Source: CAXMRP01 sp965216515
GTDB taxonomy: Bacteria; Pseudomonadota; Alphaproteobacteria; Rhizobiales; Afifellaceae
Reading direction: 5' to 3'
DNA: 64,000 nucleotides
Assembly (NCBI GenBank): GCA_965216515.1
Contig: OZ244173.1
Coordinates: 1,054,001 to 1,118,000 of the forward strand
Below are positions 39,712-49,900 of this stretch, one piece after another. The notes beneath the pieces were generated by a model, which saw nothing but the letters and a program-made list of their open reading frames with translations, was not told the DNA's origin and made no database searches. The position numbers and the translations under genes are program-made. How positions within the stretch are numbered: the stretch's first letter is position 1; each line of letters begins with the position of its first letter.

Positions 39712-41199
39712 GTGGCGCTGATCAGCACTCTTGCCGATGAGGCAAGGATCACCATTGACAATTTGGTCGATCAGACCTTCGGAGGCGGATCCGGGACTGT
39801 CCGTCTCGGAGTTACCGGGCTTTCCCGATCCGGCAAGTCCGTCTTTATCACCGCCCTTGTCCATAACCTCATCCATGGCGGTCGCCTGCCCCTGTTCGAC
39901 GCCTTTGCCGATGGCCGGCTGATCGAGGCCGCACTGAAACCCCAGCCCGATGATGCCGTTCCGCGTTTTGACTATGAGGGCCACGTCGCCGACCTCGTCG
40001 ACGCCCGGATCTGGCCGGAATCGACGCGCAGCATCTCCGAACTGCGCCTGGAAATCGAGTTTGAATCGGCAAGCGGCTGGCGGCGCTCGTTCGGCCGCGG
40101 TCGGCTGAATGTCGATATCATCGACTATCCCGGCGAATGGCTGCTCGACCTTGCATTGCTGCGCAAGAGTTATGGCGAATGGTCGGCCGAAGCGATGGCC
40201 GTTTCGCGCCAGCCCCATCGCGCCGCCCTGGCGGAAGCCTGGCACGCCGCCGTTGGCTCATGCGATCCGGCCGCACCGGAAGACGAGGTCAAGGCCGTGG
40301 CGCTGGCCGATTCCTTCCGGGCTTACCTTGCCGCCGCGCGCGACGATCGCCACGCGCTGTCAATGTTGCCGCCCGGCCGTTTCCTGATGCCGGGCGACCT
40401 GGACGGTTCGCCCGCGCTGACCTTCTCGCCCCTCGATATCGAGGCCGATGCTTCTATTGTGCCGGCAAGCATCGCGGCAATGATGGCGCGGCGGTACGAA
40501 GCCTATCGAACGCATGTTGTGAAGCCCTTCTTCCGTGACCATTTCGCCCGGCTCGACCGGCAGATCGTTCTGGTCGACATGCTTGCCGCGCTCAATGCCG
40601 GCCCGGCGGCGATCGCAGATCTGGAGACGGCATTGGCCGAAGTGCTCGCCGCCTTCCGTCCCGGTTCCGGCGGCTGGCTGCGTTCGATCCTGCGCCGGCG
40701 CATCAGCCGGATTCTGTTTGCCGCCACCAAGGCCGATCATGTCCACCAGTCCGATCACGACAAACTGGCCCGGCTTCTGGAACGGCTCACCCGTCGGGCC
40801 GCCCAAAGAGCCCGATTTGCCGGCGCCGAGGTGCGTGTCATGCCGCTGGCCGCCGTTCGCGCCACCCGGGAAGCGGAAGTACGCCGCGATTCCAAAACCC
40901 TGCCCGCTCTGGTCGGCACCCCCCTGGCCGGCGAGACTGTCAACGGCGATACCTATGACGGCGAAACGGAAATCGCCCTGTTTCCCGGTGACTTGCCCGA
41001 CGATCCTGATTCAATTTTTGAACCGCAGGATGGCAACCCGGCCAAACCCGATCAAACGGCGCCTCAGACGCCGGAATTGCGCTATCTGCGTTTTCGCCCA
41101 CCCAAGCTGGAGCGTACTGCGGAGGGCCTTAAACTCTCGCTTCCCCATATTCGGCTCGATCAGGCCCTCCAATACCTGATCGGAGATCAATTGCGATGA
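39712..41199 (+). CDS. YcjX-family P-loop protein
   Basis: 495 residues from the GTG at 39712, which has AGGAGG 5 bases before it; the ATG at 39664 has no such signal. Walker A GLSRSGKS follows LGVTGL, and VDIIDYPGEWLLDLALL is the conserved switch-like motif. FAATKADHVHQSDHDKL resembles the nucleotide-specificity motif. YcjX-like proteins are stress GTPase-like proteins in the phage shock neighbourhood of enterobacteria. The last bases overlap the YcjF-like gene by 4, so the pair is coupled. Confidence 0.9.
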   Translation: MALISTLADEARITIDNLVDQTFGGGSGTVRLGVTGLSRSGKSVFITALVHNLIHGGRLPLFDAFADGRLIEAALKPQPDDAVPRFDYEGHVADLVDARIWPESTRSISELRLEIEFESASGWRRSFGRGRLNVDIIDYPGEWLLDLALLRKSYGEWSAEAMAVSRQPHRAALAEAWHAAVGSCDPAAPEDEVKAVALADSFRAYLAAARDDRHALSMLPPGRFLMPGDLDGSPALTFSPLDIEADASIVPASIAAMMARRYEAYRTHVVKPFFRDHFARLDRQIVLVDMLAALNAGPAAIADLETALAEVLAAFRPGSGGWLRSILRRRISRILFAATKADHVHQSDHDKLARLLERLTRRAAQRARFAGAEVRVMPLAAVRATREAEVRRDSKTLPALVGTPLAGETVNGDTYDGETEIALFPGDLPDDPDSIFEPQDGNPAKPDQTAPQTPELRYLRFRPPKLERTAEGLKLSLPHIRLDQALQYLIGDQLR

Positions 41200-42221
41200 C
41201 CACCCGACCGCGCAAGCCGGAAGCCTGGCGTGTTGATGATCCGGATCTGGCCGGAGCGATCGATCTGGCGCCGGAGCCGTCCCTGCAGGAGTTCGACGTC
41301 GATCCCGACGGTGCCGCCGACGCCATTGAAACCATCGTTCATTCGCCGCCTCATCCCATTCGCTGGGGCCGGATCACCTTGATTGCCCTGACCGCGCTGT
41401 TCTCGATTGCCGTCGGCCTGGCCGTCGATGGGTTGATCCGCTCGCTATTTGACCGTTCCGATTGGCTCGGCTGGACGGGAATCGCACTGCTGGTGGTCGC
41501 CGCGTTCGGCCTGCTGGCGATTGTCAGCCGCGAATTGGCAGGCCTGTTTCGTCTCAAACGGGTCGCCCGGTTGCGGCTTGAAGCCGAGCAGGCAGTGGAC
41601 GGTGAAGGTACCGGCGCGCCCGCCGCCGGCAAAGCGAAAGCCGTCGCGGCGGACCTTCTGGCGCTGTATGCAGGCCGCGCCGACACTGCCCGCGGCCGGC
41701 GTCAGGTCAAGGTCCACCTTGGCGAAGTGATGGACGGCGGCGATCTCCTGCGGCTGGCCGAGCGCGACCTGGTCGGCCCGCTGGATGCCCGCGCCCGCAG
41801 CACGATTTCCGCCAGCGCCCGCCGCGTGTCCGTGGTCACCGCCGTCAGCCCCCGGGCTGTCATCGATCTCGTCTATGTGTTGATCGAATGCCTGCGGCTG
41901 ATCCGAAGGCTGGCCGAAATCTACGGTGGCAGGCCCGGAACCCTGGGCCTGATGCGGCTCACCCGCGCCATCGTCAGCCACCTGGCCGTCACCGGCACGA
42001 TGGCGCTCGGCGACACGTTGATTCAACAAGTCGTCGGCCACGGTCTGGCCGCCCGCTTGTCTGCCAGGTTGGGCGAAGGTGTGGTCAACGGCCTCATGAC
42101 AGCTCGCATCGGTGCCGCCGCAATGGATGTCTGCCGCCCGTTGCCGTTCATCGAAAGCCGCAGACCGAGGCTCGCCGATTTGGCCGGCGATCTGGTCAAA
42201 AACCCGGCAGATAAAGCGTAA
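41196..42221 (+). CDS. YcjF-family membrane protein (DUF697)
   Basis: 341 residues. Two membrane helices (WGRITLIALTALFSIAVGLAVD and TGIALLVVAAFGLLAIV) are followed by a soluble helical domain with DUF697-like sequence (SPRAVIDLVYVLIECLRLIRRLAEIYGG). The 4-base overlap with the YcjX-like gene matches the ycjX-ycjF pairing seen in many Proteobacteria. No pspA was seen nearby. Confidence 0.88.
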   Translation: MTTRPRKPEAWRVDDPDLAGAIDLAPEPSLQEFDVDPDGAADAIETIVHSPPHPIRWGRITLIALTALFSIAVGLAVDGLIRSLFDRSDWLGWTGIALLVVAAFGLLAIVSRELAGLFRLKRVARLRLEAEQAVDGEGTGAPAAGKAKAVAADLLALYAGRADTARGRRQVKVHLGEVMDGGDLLRLAERDLVGPLDARARSTISASARRVSVVTAVSPRAVIDLVYVLIECLRLIRRLAEIYGGRPGTLGLMRLTRAIVSHLAVTGTMALGDTLIQQVVGHGLAARLSARLGEGVVNGLMTARIGAAAMDVCRPLPFIESRRPRLADLAGDLVKNPADKA

Positions 42222-42376
42222 CACCCGGTTAGGGTTAACGATTCCTTGGTTTTTGCCGCTTTAGACTTGCCACAATTGAGCCATATCATAGGGCTCGACT
42301 TATCGGATCGGGCGGTAGCGGCTGCCAAAAACGGCGCGCATTGTCGCTTGCGATTGCGCATGTGGGGTTCAGACGA

Positions 42377-42949
42377 ATGCGTTACCGGTTCCTGGTTTTG
42401 CTTGCCGCGCTGATTGCGCCGGTTTCCATGCCAGCCAAGGTCGTGGGCGAGGAAGCCGCCGACGCCGCACTGTTCATGAACAAGTTCTCCGGCGAGTGGC
42501 GCGGAACAGGCAAGGTGCTGCTCGGGCCCGACAGCGGATTGAAATTCCACTGTCGCCTTGACGGTGATCCCAGCAAGTCACGCATGACATTCGGCATGAA
42601 CGGCCGTTGCTGGATGGGTCGTCTCGCCGCGCCTGTCTTTGCCCGTCTGCGGTACAATCGTGACACCAACCGCTTCTACGGCGCCTTCATGGACGGCGCC
42701 GAAGGCCAGGGGGTTGATATTGTCGGCGAGCGCCTCGGCGACGGCTTTCGCATGAAACTGAGCCGCGGCACCGCCCAGGGCCGCCTGATGGCGGAACCCG
42801 TCGGCGACGACGAACTGAAGGTCATCATTTCGCTCTATGACAAGCGCAACAAGCGCGAAATCCCGATTGTGGCCATGGGATTCGCCAAGAAGTCCAGATT
42901 CAACCTGATGACCGACGAACCGCCGGTCACCGGTTCGATCGGACGTTAG
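42377..42949 (+). CDS. Secreted protein, unknown
   Basis: 190 residues from the ATG at 42377 with a signal peptide (MRYRFLVLLAALIAPVSMPA). The mature part contains FSGEWRGTGKVLLGPDSGLKF, CRLDGDPSKSRMTFGMNGRC and a C-terminal basic end. A paired-cysteine layout (CRLDG / GRC) could form a disulphide. No family was recognised. Confidence 0.6.
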   Translation: MRYRFLVLLAALIAPVSMPAKVVGEEAADAALFMNKFSGEWRGTGKVLLGPDSGLKFHCRLDGDPSKSRMTFGMNGRCWMGRLAAPVFARLRYNRDTNRFYGAFMDGAEGQGVDIVGERLGDGFRMKLSRGTAQGRLMAEPVGDDELKVIISLYDKRNKREIPIVAMGFAKKSRFNLMTDEPPVTGSIGR

Positions 42950-43038
42950 GCACACCGCGCCCCGTCTGCTTCTGAACTCATCGGCTGCGGCCGCAGCGCC
43001 GATTGACGCACCCCCATCACGGCGTTAGTCCACGGGGC

Positions 43039-44265
43039 ATGTCCCGAAATCCGGTCCTTCCTTCGACCGCCACCGGCTGGCGGTCAGCAGCCATGATGTT
43101 GATGGTCATGGTCTTTGCCATGGAAATCTCGTTTGCCACGTGGTGGACCCTGATCAAGAATTTTGCGGTCGAAGGGATCGGGTTGACCGGACGCGAAGTC
43201 GGCTTCCAGGAATCAATCCGGGAAATCCCTGGATTCCTCGCCTTCCTTGCAATCTATGTGCTTTTGCTCATACGCGAACAGACACTGGCGCTGGTTTCGC
43301 TTGTGCTTCTCGGTCTGGGCGTGGCGATCACCGGCTATTTCCCTTCCGCTATCGGACTCTACGCGACGACGTTCCTGATGTCGGTCGGCTTTCATTATTT
43401 TCAGACCATGAACCAGAGCCTGGCCCTTCAGTGGTTTCCGAAAGCGGAGGCGCCGCGACTGCTTGGCCGTATGATCGCCGTCGCTGGCGCCGCTCAGCTT
43501 CTGGCCTACGGCCTGATCGCAGGCGCCTGGAGAACGCTGGAACTCCAGTTCACGACCGTCTTCCTGATCGCCGGATGCTTGACGCTGGTGCTCGTGATCA
43601 TGGCATGGATCGCCTATCCGCCATTCGCCGAGGAAATGCCCCAGCGCCGTGAGCTCGTCGTGCGAAGGCGTTACTGGCTGTTTTACGCCATGACCTTCCT
43701 GGGCGGCGCCCGCCGACAGATTTTCACGGTTTTTGCCGCGCTGATGATGGTCGAGAAATTCGGATATGACGTTCACGAAATCGCCATCCTGTTTTTGATC
43801 AACTGCCTGTTCAACATGGCGTTCGCCCCGTTCATTGGCGGCATTATCGCCCGTTTCGGCGAACGTCTGGCGCTGACCTTCGAATATTCCGGACTGGTTT
43901 TGGTGTTCGGTATCTATGCCTTCGTCGACAACGCCATTCTGGCTGCATCGCTATATGTGATCGACCATGCGTTTTTCGCGTTTTCGATCGGAATAAAGAC
44001 CTATTTCCAGAAAATCGCCGATCCGGGAGATATTGCACCGACCGCCGGTGTTGCGTTCACCATCAATCACATTGCGGCAATTGTCATTCCGGCCAGTTTC
44101 GGCTTCATCTGGCTGGTGTCGCCAGCCGCCGTTTTCCTCATCGGCACCGCCATGGCCGCAATGTCACTGGCGCTGGCGAGACTTGTGCCGCGGCATCCGC
44201 GTGAAGGCTGCGAGCTGGTCTGGCAGGAACGCCGATCGGCACGGGCCGCCGCACCCGGCACATGA
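43039..44265 (+). CDS. MFS transporter
   Basis: 408 residues with about twelve hydrophobic helices. FTTWWTLIKNF-like SFATWWTLIKNFAVEGIGLT at the first helix and GGARRQIFTVFAALMMVEKFG in the middle are characteristic of a less-studied MFS branch. Substrate unknown. The start at 43039 is preferred to a TTG at 43003. It is convergent with the FNR gene. Confidence 0.85.
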   Translation: MSRNPVLPSTATGWRSAAMMLMVMVFAMEISFATWWTLIKNFAVEGIGLTGREVGFQESIREIPGFLAFLAIYVLLLIREQTLALVSLVLLGLGVAITGYFPSAIGLYATTFLMSVGFHYFQTMNQSLALQWFPKAEAPRLLGRMIAVAGAAQLLAYGLIAGAWRTLELQFTTVFLIAGCLTLVLVIMAWIAYPPFAEEMPQRRELVVRRRYWLFYAMTFLGGARRQIFTVFAALMMVEKFGYDVHEIAILFLINCLFNMAFAPFIGGIIARFGERLALTFEYSGLVLVFGIYAFVDNAILAASLYVIDHAFFAFSIGIKTYFQKIADPGDIAPTAGVAFTINHIAAIVIPASFGFIWLVSPAAVFLIGTAMAAMSLALARLVPRHPREGCELVWQERRSARAAAPGT

Positions 44266-44299
44266 GGGCGCGGGCAACCCCGCAGGAATCGAAACGCGG

Positions 44300-45367
44300 C
44301 TAGAGAACGCCGAGTTTGCGTTTCAGTTTCGTCGATGAGGTCGTGTACTGGAAGACAAGGCGCTCGTCAGGATGGATGAGGCGTTTGGCCGCCTGCGCCA
44401 TAAGCGCGGATTCGTGAAATCCCGACAAGATCAGCTTCAGCTTCCCCGGATACCAGTTGATATCGCCGATCGCGTAAATACCGGGCACATTGGTCTGAAA
44501 CTTCTCCGTGTCGACCGCGATCAGGTTCTCCGTCAGGTTCAGCCCCCAGTCCGCCACCGGACCGAGCTTCATCGTCAGCCCGAAAAACGGCAGCACCCGG
44601 GTGCACGAAACATCCACCACGCCATCGGGCGTTTTCACCGCCGCCGATTGTACCTGCCCGTCCGCTCCGCCAAGGCCTGTTACCTGTCCCTGCTGGAAGG
44701 TCAGTTTGCCGGCATCGCGCAAGGCAAACATCTTGTTGACGCTGTCCGGCGCGGCCCGGAATTCCGGACGCCGGTGAACCAGCGTCAGGTTTTTGGCGAG
44801 CGGCTGCAAGCTCAGCGTCCAGTCAAGCGCGGAATCGCCACCGCCGACAATCAGGATATCGTGGTCGCGGAATTCCTCCATCTGGCGCACCGAGTAAAAA
44901 ACGCTGGTTCCTTCATAGGCCTCAATGCCGGGAATCGGCGGCCGCTTTGGCTGGAAGGACCCGCCCCCGGCAGCGACCACAACCGCCTTGCAGCGAAAAA
45001 CCGTGCCGGCGTCCGTTGTGACCGAAAAGCCGCTTTCGGCATCGCCGGAAAGCGTCGTCACCATTTGGTTATAATGAAACTGCGGTTCGAACGGCGCAAT
45101 CTGCACCATCAGCTTTTCAACGAGCTCCTGCCCGGAAATCTCCGGCCAGCCCGGAATGTCGTAGATTGGTTTCTCCGGATAAAGCTCGGTGCATTGCCCG
45201 CCGGGCCGGTCGAGAATATCGATCAGGTGGCATTTCAGGTCCAGCAAACCCAGTTCGAACACGGCAAACAGGCCCACAGGTCCGGCACCGATGATCACGA
45301 CATCGGTTTCGATCACCCGCGCATGGGCACCGTTGGACTTGCCGCCTGCATTCACTGCCGTCATCAT
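44300..45367 (-). CDS. Ferredoxin-NADP+ reductase, thioredoxin-reductase-like type
   Basis: 355 residues with two Rossmann domains: FAD site VIIGAGPVGLFAVFELG, NADPH site ILIVGGGDSALDW, and the C-terminal FAD contact IYAIGDINWYPGKLK. PGGQCTELYPEKPIYDIPG is typical of the YumC-type FNR. There is no redox-active CxxC, so it is not a thioredoxin reductase. The upstream gene on the same strand encodes a [2Fe-2S] ferredoxin, its likely partner. Confidence 0.9.
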   Translation of the reverse strand: MMTAVNAGGKSNGAHARVIETDVVIIGAGPVGLFAVFELGLLDLKCHLIDILDRPGGQCTELYPEKPIYDIPGWPEISGQELVEKLMVQIAPFEPQFHYNQMVTTLSGDAESGFSVTTDAGTVFRCKAVVVAAGGGSFQPKRPPIPGIEAYEGTSVFYSVRQMEEFRDHDILIVGGGDSALDWTLSLQPLAKNLTLVHRRPEFRAAPDSVNKMFALRDAGKLTFQQGQVTGLGGADGQVQSAAVKTPDGVVDVSCTRVLPFFGLTMKLGPVADWGLNLTENLIAVDTEKFQTNVPGIYAIGDINWYPGKLKLILSGFHESALMAQAAKRLIHPDERLVFQYTTSSTKLKRKLGVL

Positions 45368-45377
45368 CCCGTCCTGT

Positions 45378-45698
45378 TCATGCCTGTTGTTCCGGCACCG
45401 TGACCACCAGCCCGCCCAGGTCCTCCGTCACCCGGATCTGGCAGGAAAGCCGCGAAGCCGGGCGGATATCGTAGGCAAAATCCAGCATGTCCTCTTCCAT
45501 CGGCTCCGGTACGCCGGTCGCCTCCCGCCAGGCCGTATCCACATAGACATGGCACGTCGCGCAGGCGCAGGCGCCACCGCATTCCGCTTCAATCCCGGGC
45601 ACACCATTCTTGATTGCCGCTTCCATGACCGTGGAGCCGGGCTCCGCGTCCACGTCGTAACGTGTGCCATCGGCACCGATGAAGGAAATTTTTGCCAT
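45378..45698 (-). CDS. [2Fe-2S] ferredoxin, adrenodoxin type
   Basis: 106 residues from the ATG at 45698, preceded by AGGA. The cluster ligands are seen in AECGGACACATCHVYVD and the fourth in LSCQIRVTEDLGGL, the adrenodoxin/putidaredoxin pattern (C-x5-C-x2-C...C). It lies 10 bases upstream of the FNR start, forming a two-gene electron-transfer operon. The final acceptor is unknown; cytochrome P450 or Fe-S assembly are both known uses. Confidence 0.94.
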   Translation of the reverse strand: MAKISFIGADGTRYDVDAEPGSTVMEAAIKNGVPGIEAECGGACACATCHVYVDTAWREATGVPEPMEEDMLDFAYDIRPASRLSCQIRVTEDLGGLVVTVPEQQA

Positions 45699-45815
45699 TG
45701 TTTCCTGCACAGAAGAAAAGACCGACCGGATTTATGCGACCTGACGTCGATGTCAAGGCGACATTGTCGCTCGCCGTCGCCTGTTGCCCCGCGACCGGCC
45801 AATGATGCGGAGTTG

Positions 45816-46214
45816 TCAACCGGTGCTTTCAAGAATGTGCAGGCGAACATCCTCAAAAGCCGCGCGGATTTTCTCCACGCCGGATTCGCCGGACGCGTCT
45901 GCGTTATCGGCGTTTTCATCAATTCCGGCTGTCCGGCATGCATCGGCAAGGCGGCCGGCGCCGACCTGCGTTGCCAGCGACCGCAACGCCGCAATCCGCC
46001 CCCGCCTCTCCGCCGCCGGTGCGGACGTGATTTGTCCGACAAGCCGCTCGCCCTCGCTCACGAACAGCGCCAGGATCTCGACCTCAAGCGAGGCGTCCCG
46101 CCGCGTCCGCCGATCAAGATGCGCCTGATCCAGCAGAACAGTTGCTGCGACAACCGGCGGCGCGGGCGGGGTTTTCGCCGCCCGCCGATTGTCGTTTAGC
46201 CGATGGCGGTTCAT
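45816..46214 (-). CDS. Hpt-like domain protein without the phospho-histidine
   Basis: 132 residues. LLDQAHLDRRTRRDASLEVE then ILALFVSEGERL and ALRSLATQVGAGRLADACRT match the helical Hpt pattern. In Hpt domains the phosphorylation site is A-H-x-L-K-G; here the corresponding stretch is IAALRS, with Ala75 at the His position. It is coupled by a 4-base overlap (ATGA) to the preceding wHTH-like gene. It may be a pseudo-Hpt that binds but cannot carry a phosphate. Confidence 0.6.
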   Translation of the reverse strand: MNRHRLNDNRRAAKTPPAPPVVAATVLLDQAHLDRRTRRDASLEVEILALFVSEGERLVGQITSAPAAERRGRIAALRSLATQVGAGRLADACRTAGIDENADNADASGESGVEKIRAAFEDVRLHILESTG

Positions 46215-46552
46215 ACCCGCCTCACCAGGGCGGCCAGCAGGCTTTCGCGGCATCCCAGCGCCGCACAACCCTTTTCAGTGATCCGGTAGATCGGCAGATC
46301 CGGCTGACGGCTTTCTACGAACCAGGTCTCCGCCAATCCCGATTCAACGCAGTAACGCATCAGATCTCCGTCGACGCGCTGCCCTTCTTCGTCGAATAAA
46401 GGCAGCTTTCCGCCTGGCGACCTGAGGCCGCTCTTCAGAAATCGCAGCGCCGCACTCTTGTGTGCCACGCCCTTTGTCCGGGAACGGTTGGCCGCACCTA
46501 ACGAGGGCGACCGACGCATCTTGTCCCGATTTGACACATGACTTGGAGCCAT
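46211..46552 (-). CDS. Winged-helix-like protein, unknown
   Basis: 113 residues. The core FLKSGLRSPGGKLPLFDEEG, VDGDLMRYCVESGLAETWFV and PIYRITEKGCAAL looks like a winged helix, with Lys/Thr-Glu-Lys/Arg wing motif ITEKG. Similar proteins are common in Alphaproteobacteria without a named function. Its stop overlaps the start of the Hpt-like gene (ATGA). Confidence 0.55.
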   Translation of the reverse strand: MAPSHVSNRDKMRRSPSLGAANRSRTKGVAHKSAALRFLKSGLRSPGGKLPLFDEEGQRVDGDLMRYCVESGLAETWFVESRQPDLPIYRITEKGCAALGCRESLLAALVRRV

Positions 46553-46920
46553 GATGCCACCCCGTTCACAATGTTTACTAAAATATTATGGATGGCTGGT
46601 CAGACCGTCCTTTTTTTCTTTCATGGCGACAAGTGTGACATTACAGTGCGCAACGGGCAAGGGAATGGGGAGGCTTTCGATCGGTCTGACCGAACTTCTG
46701 GATATGCGCGGCACCGGGGGCGGACCGATGCTGCGCAGGAGTGGGAAATGATCGATCGCATTTGCGCCACAATTGGCATTTGTCATGTCAATGCAATCAA
46801 TTGCGCAGACAAGTGCCATGGGGCATGGGACCTTTTTCCTGGACCTGACCGTCGCCTGCCTGGCATCCGCCGGGTGGGGTGTCTGTTTTGTTGTAGCGTA
46901 CGGGTCGGGGCTATCTGACG
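46553..46920. other. 368-base gap before the giant protein gene
   Basis: Between divergent genes. It is less GC-rich than its surroundings, including AT-rich stretches near 46570-46625, where promoters for both directions are likely. No RNA gene or conserved small frame was recognised. Confidence 0.5.
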
Positions 46921-49900
46921 ATGAGTAAAATGCCAAAGAACGAGGCGACCGAAGCCGCATTGTCTGCGGTGGAGGAGGCATTGAAGATCGATTTTTCCGG
47001 CGACGAGAAGCCGAAGGACGAGGCGGAGGGCAAGCGGAACGGAACCGGTTCCGACGAGCCGCGCGTCAAACCGCGGGCCAGATCGCGGCCAGCGCGCAAG
47101 GCCGCGCCGCCGCGCCCGCAGCCCGGCCGCGCCGTCGCGCCTTCGCCGGCCCGGCCTGCCGTTCGTGTCGCCGCCAAACCGCGCACCGGTGAACAGGGTG
47201 GTCAGAACGGCCCCGCGGTCAAACCCGCCCGCGCTGCCGAACGCGGGCGTTCCCGCCGCGCCGCCAATGATGATGTCCGTTCCGTCGGCAACCTGCTTTA
47301 TGCCTTGCAGCGGCGGCCATCCTTTGCGCCGTTCTGGTCCGCATTTGTCCTGTCCGCCGCCTGGATCCTGATCGGCGGTATCCTGGCGCTCGCCGTCTGG
47401 AACGGCTCTGCCTCTCCGTTCGGCGACGGTGTCGGCTCCAATCTCGGCGCCGGCATAATCAGCCTCGGCATCTTGCTGCCGGTCGTATTGTTCTGGGTGG
47501 TCGCGCTGTTCATCTGGCGATCGCAGGAACTGCGGCTCGTATCCCGGACGATGACCGAAGTGGCCATGCGTCTGGCCGAACCGGAGAATATCGCCAAGGA
47601 ATCGATCGTCACGGTCGGCCAGGCGATCCGGCGCGAAGTTGCCGCCATGGGCGATGGCATTGAGCGTGCGCTGGCGCGAGCCAGCGAGTTGGAAGTTCTT
47701 GTCCACAACGAAGTGGCATCGCTGGAACGCTCCTACTCCGACAATGAGCTGCGCGTCCGCCGGCTGATCGATGAACTGGTCAACGAGCGCGAGGCCATCA
47801 CCCAGAATGCCGAACGTGTCCGTCAGGCCATGACCGGCGCACAGGAAACCCTGTCATCCGACCTCGCCCGCACCTCCGACAAACTCTATGCCACCGCCGA
47901 GGAGGCCGCTGGCCGGATTTCCGACACGCTGATGGAACGCTCCGACTCCCTCACCGAGACCCTGAGCGGCACCGGCGACAAGGTCCTCGATCTCATCCAG
48001 GACCGCTATGACGGGCTGTTTGAGCGGCTGACCGGTGCAAGCGAGAACCTGTCCAACGCCTTTGTCGAACGCGGCGACAACATGATCGCCCGCCTTGGCG
48101 AGACCGGCGGCGAAATCAACAAGACCCTGACCGCGAATGTCGAGGAAATCGACAATCGCCTGCGCAACGCACAAGAGCAGCTCGGCACCACGCTCTCGGC
48201 CGATTCCTCCGAGTTGCTCAACCGCCTGAACGAAACCGGCGAGCGCATCCATGCCGCGGTAACGGTGGAGGGCGATGCCTACGCGACAAGGCTGATCGAG
48301 GCCGGCGAAAAGGTTTCCGATCTGATCGCCAATCGCGTCGAGGACACCACCAGCCGTATCGAGCGCGCCGGTTCCGTGGTCACCGAAACCCTGGACGGCC
48401 GCGCGACGGGTGTTATCGAGCAGCTTGCCTCAACGGGCCAGGATGTCTCCCGGACCGTGCAGGACCAGATCGGCATAGTCGAGGCGGCAATCAACGCCGC
48501 CGGAGAACGGTTCTCGGCATCCGGCAGCGCCCTCTCCGGCCAGCTTGAACAGCAATTCTCCCAGTCCGAGGCGCTGCTCGGCACCGCCGCCGACAAGACC
48601 GTTCAGGCTCTCGTCGAGCGCACCGACGCAATCCGCACCGACATTGAGGGCAATCTTGCCTCCATGTCGGATCTTCTGACCGATCAGGGCACGAACCTTG
48701 CCACCGTTATGGCGGAACGCCGCGACGCGCTCGGCTCGCTGATGGATTCCCGCATCGCCCAGATGGGTGATTCCATTGCAACCGGCCTTCAGGGCTTTGA
48801 GGCACGCATCGACAATGCCGCTGCCGGGGCAGCGGACCGCCTGGCGGAAAAGACAACGGGCATCGAGAGTGCTTTGAGCCAGCAGCTTGACGGCTTTGAT
48901 GCGAAGATCACCGGCCATATCACCGAAGTGACCGACGCTTTCGGATCCCGCGCCGAAGGATTCGCGTCGGCCATCGACGAGCGGCTGACTCAGATTACCC
49001 GCACGGCCGACGATGCGGCGATCCGCCTGTCGTCCACCGCCCAGGCCATCGAGGACGGAATGTCGGAGCGCCTGACCGGCTTTGAGACCAGCGTTACCGG
49101 CAGGATCGGTGACGTCACCGGGGCGTTCTCCGAATCTGCGGAAAGTTTCGCCGAAACACTGGACGAACGGCTTGGCCGCATCAACGAGGCGCTCGACACC
49201 CGAGGCCGTCAGGTTTCAGAGACGCTTGTGGAACGGACCCGCGAATTGGCCAGCACGTTCCAGGAAGGCCAGATGGAGATGTCGGCCACCTTCGACAGTC
49301 GCCTGTCGGAGCTGAGCGAATCCCTGACAAACCGGACCCAGGAACTGACCGAGACCGTCGCCACCCGGATGACCGATATCAATCATTCGTTCGGCGCCCG
49401 GCTGATGGCGGTGGAGGAAAGTTTCGGCGAACGGGCCAACAGCCTCCACTCCACGCTCGATTCCGCCAGCGCTTCACTGAACGAGCGCACCGAATCCCTC
49501 AATGCGCTGCTCGCTGCACGCCAGAGCGAACTGGCCGGATTGCTGGATTCCCGCTCCAGTATCCTGATCGAGGCCATCGAGAAATCGGGTCGCGAAACCA
49601 TCGAGGGCATCGGCCTGCACGGCGATGCGCTGGTGGAGAATGTCCAGTCCTACAATCGAAATCTCCTCGAAGGCCTGCAGGGCGAATCCCGCGGTATGAT
49701 CGAGAACATCGACACCCGGACACGCGAACTGCTCGACGGTATGGAATCCCGCAATCGCGAGATGGCCGACGGCCTCGACACGCGCAAGCAGGACCTGTTG
49801 CAGGTTGTTGAGCAACAGCGTGAAGGCATGATCGGCGAACTTCAGTCGGAAACCAGGGGATTTGCCGAAAATCTCACCAGCCAGGCCTCCAGCCTCCTGG

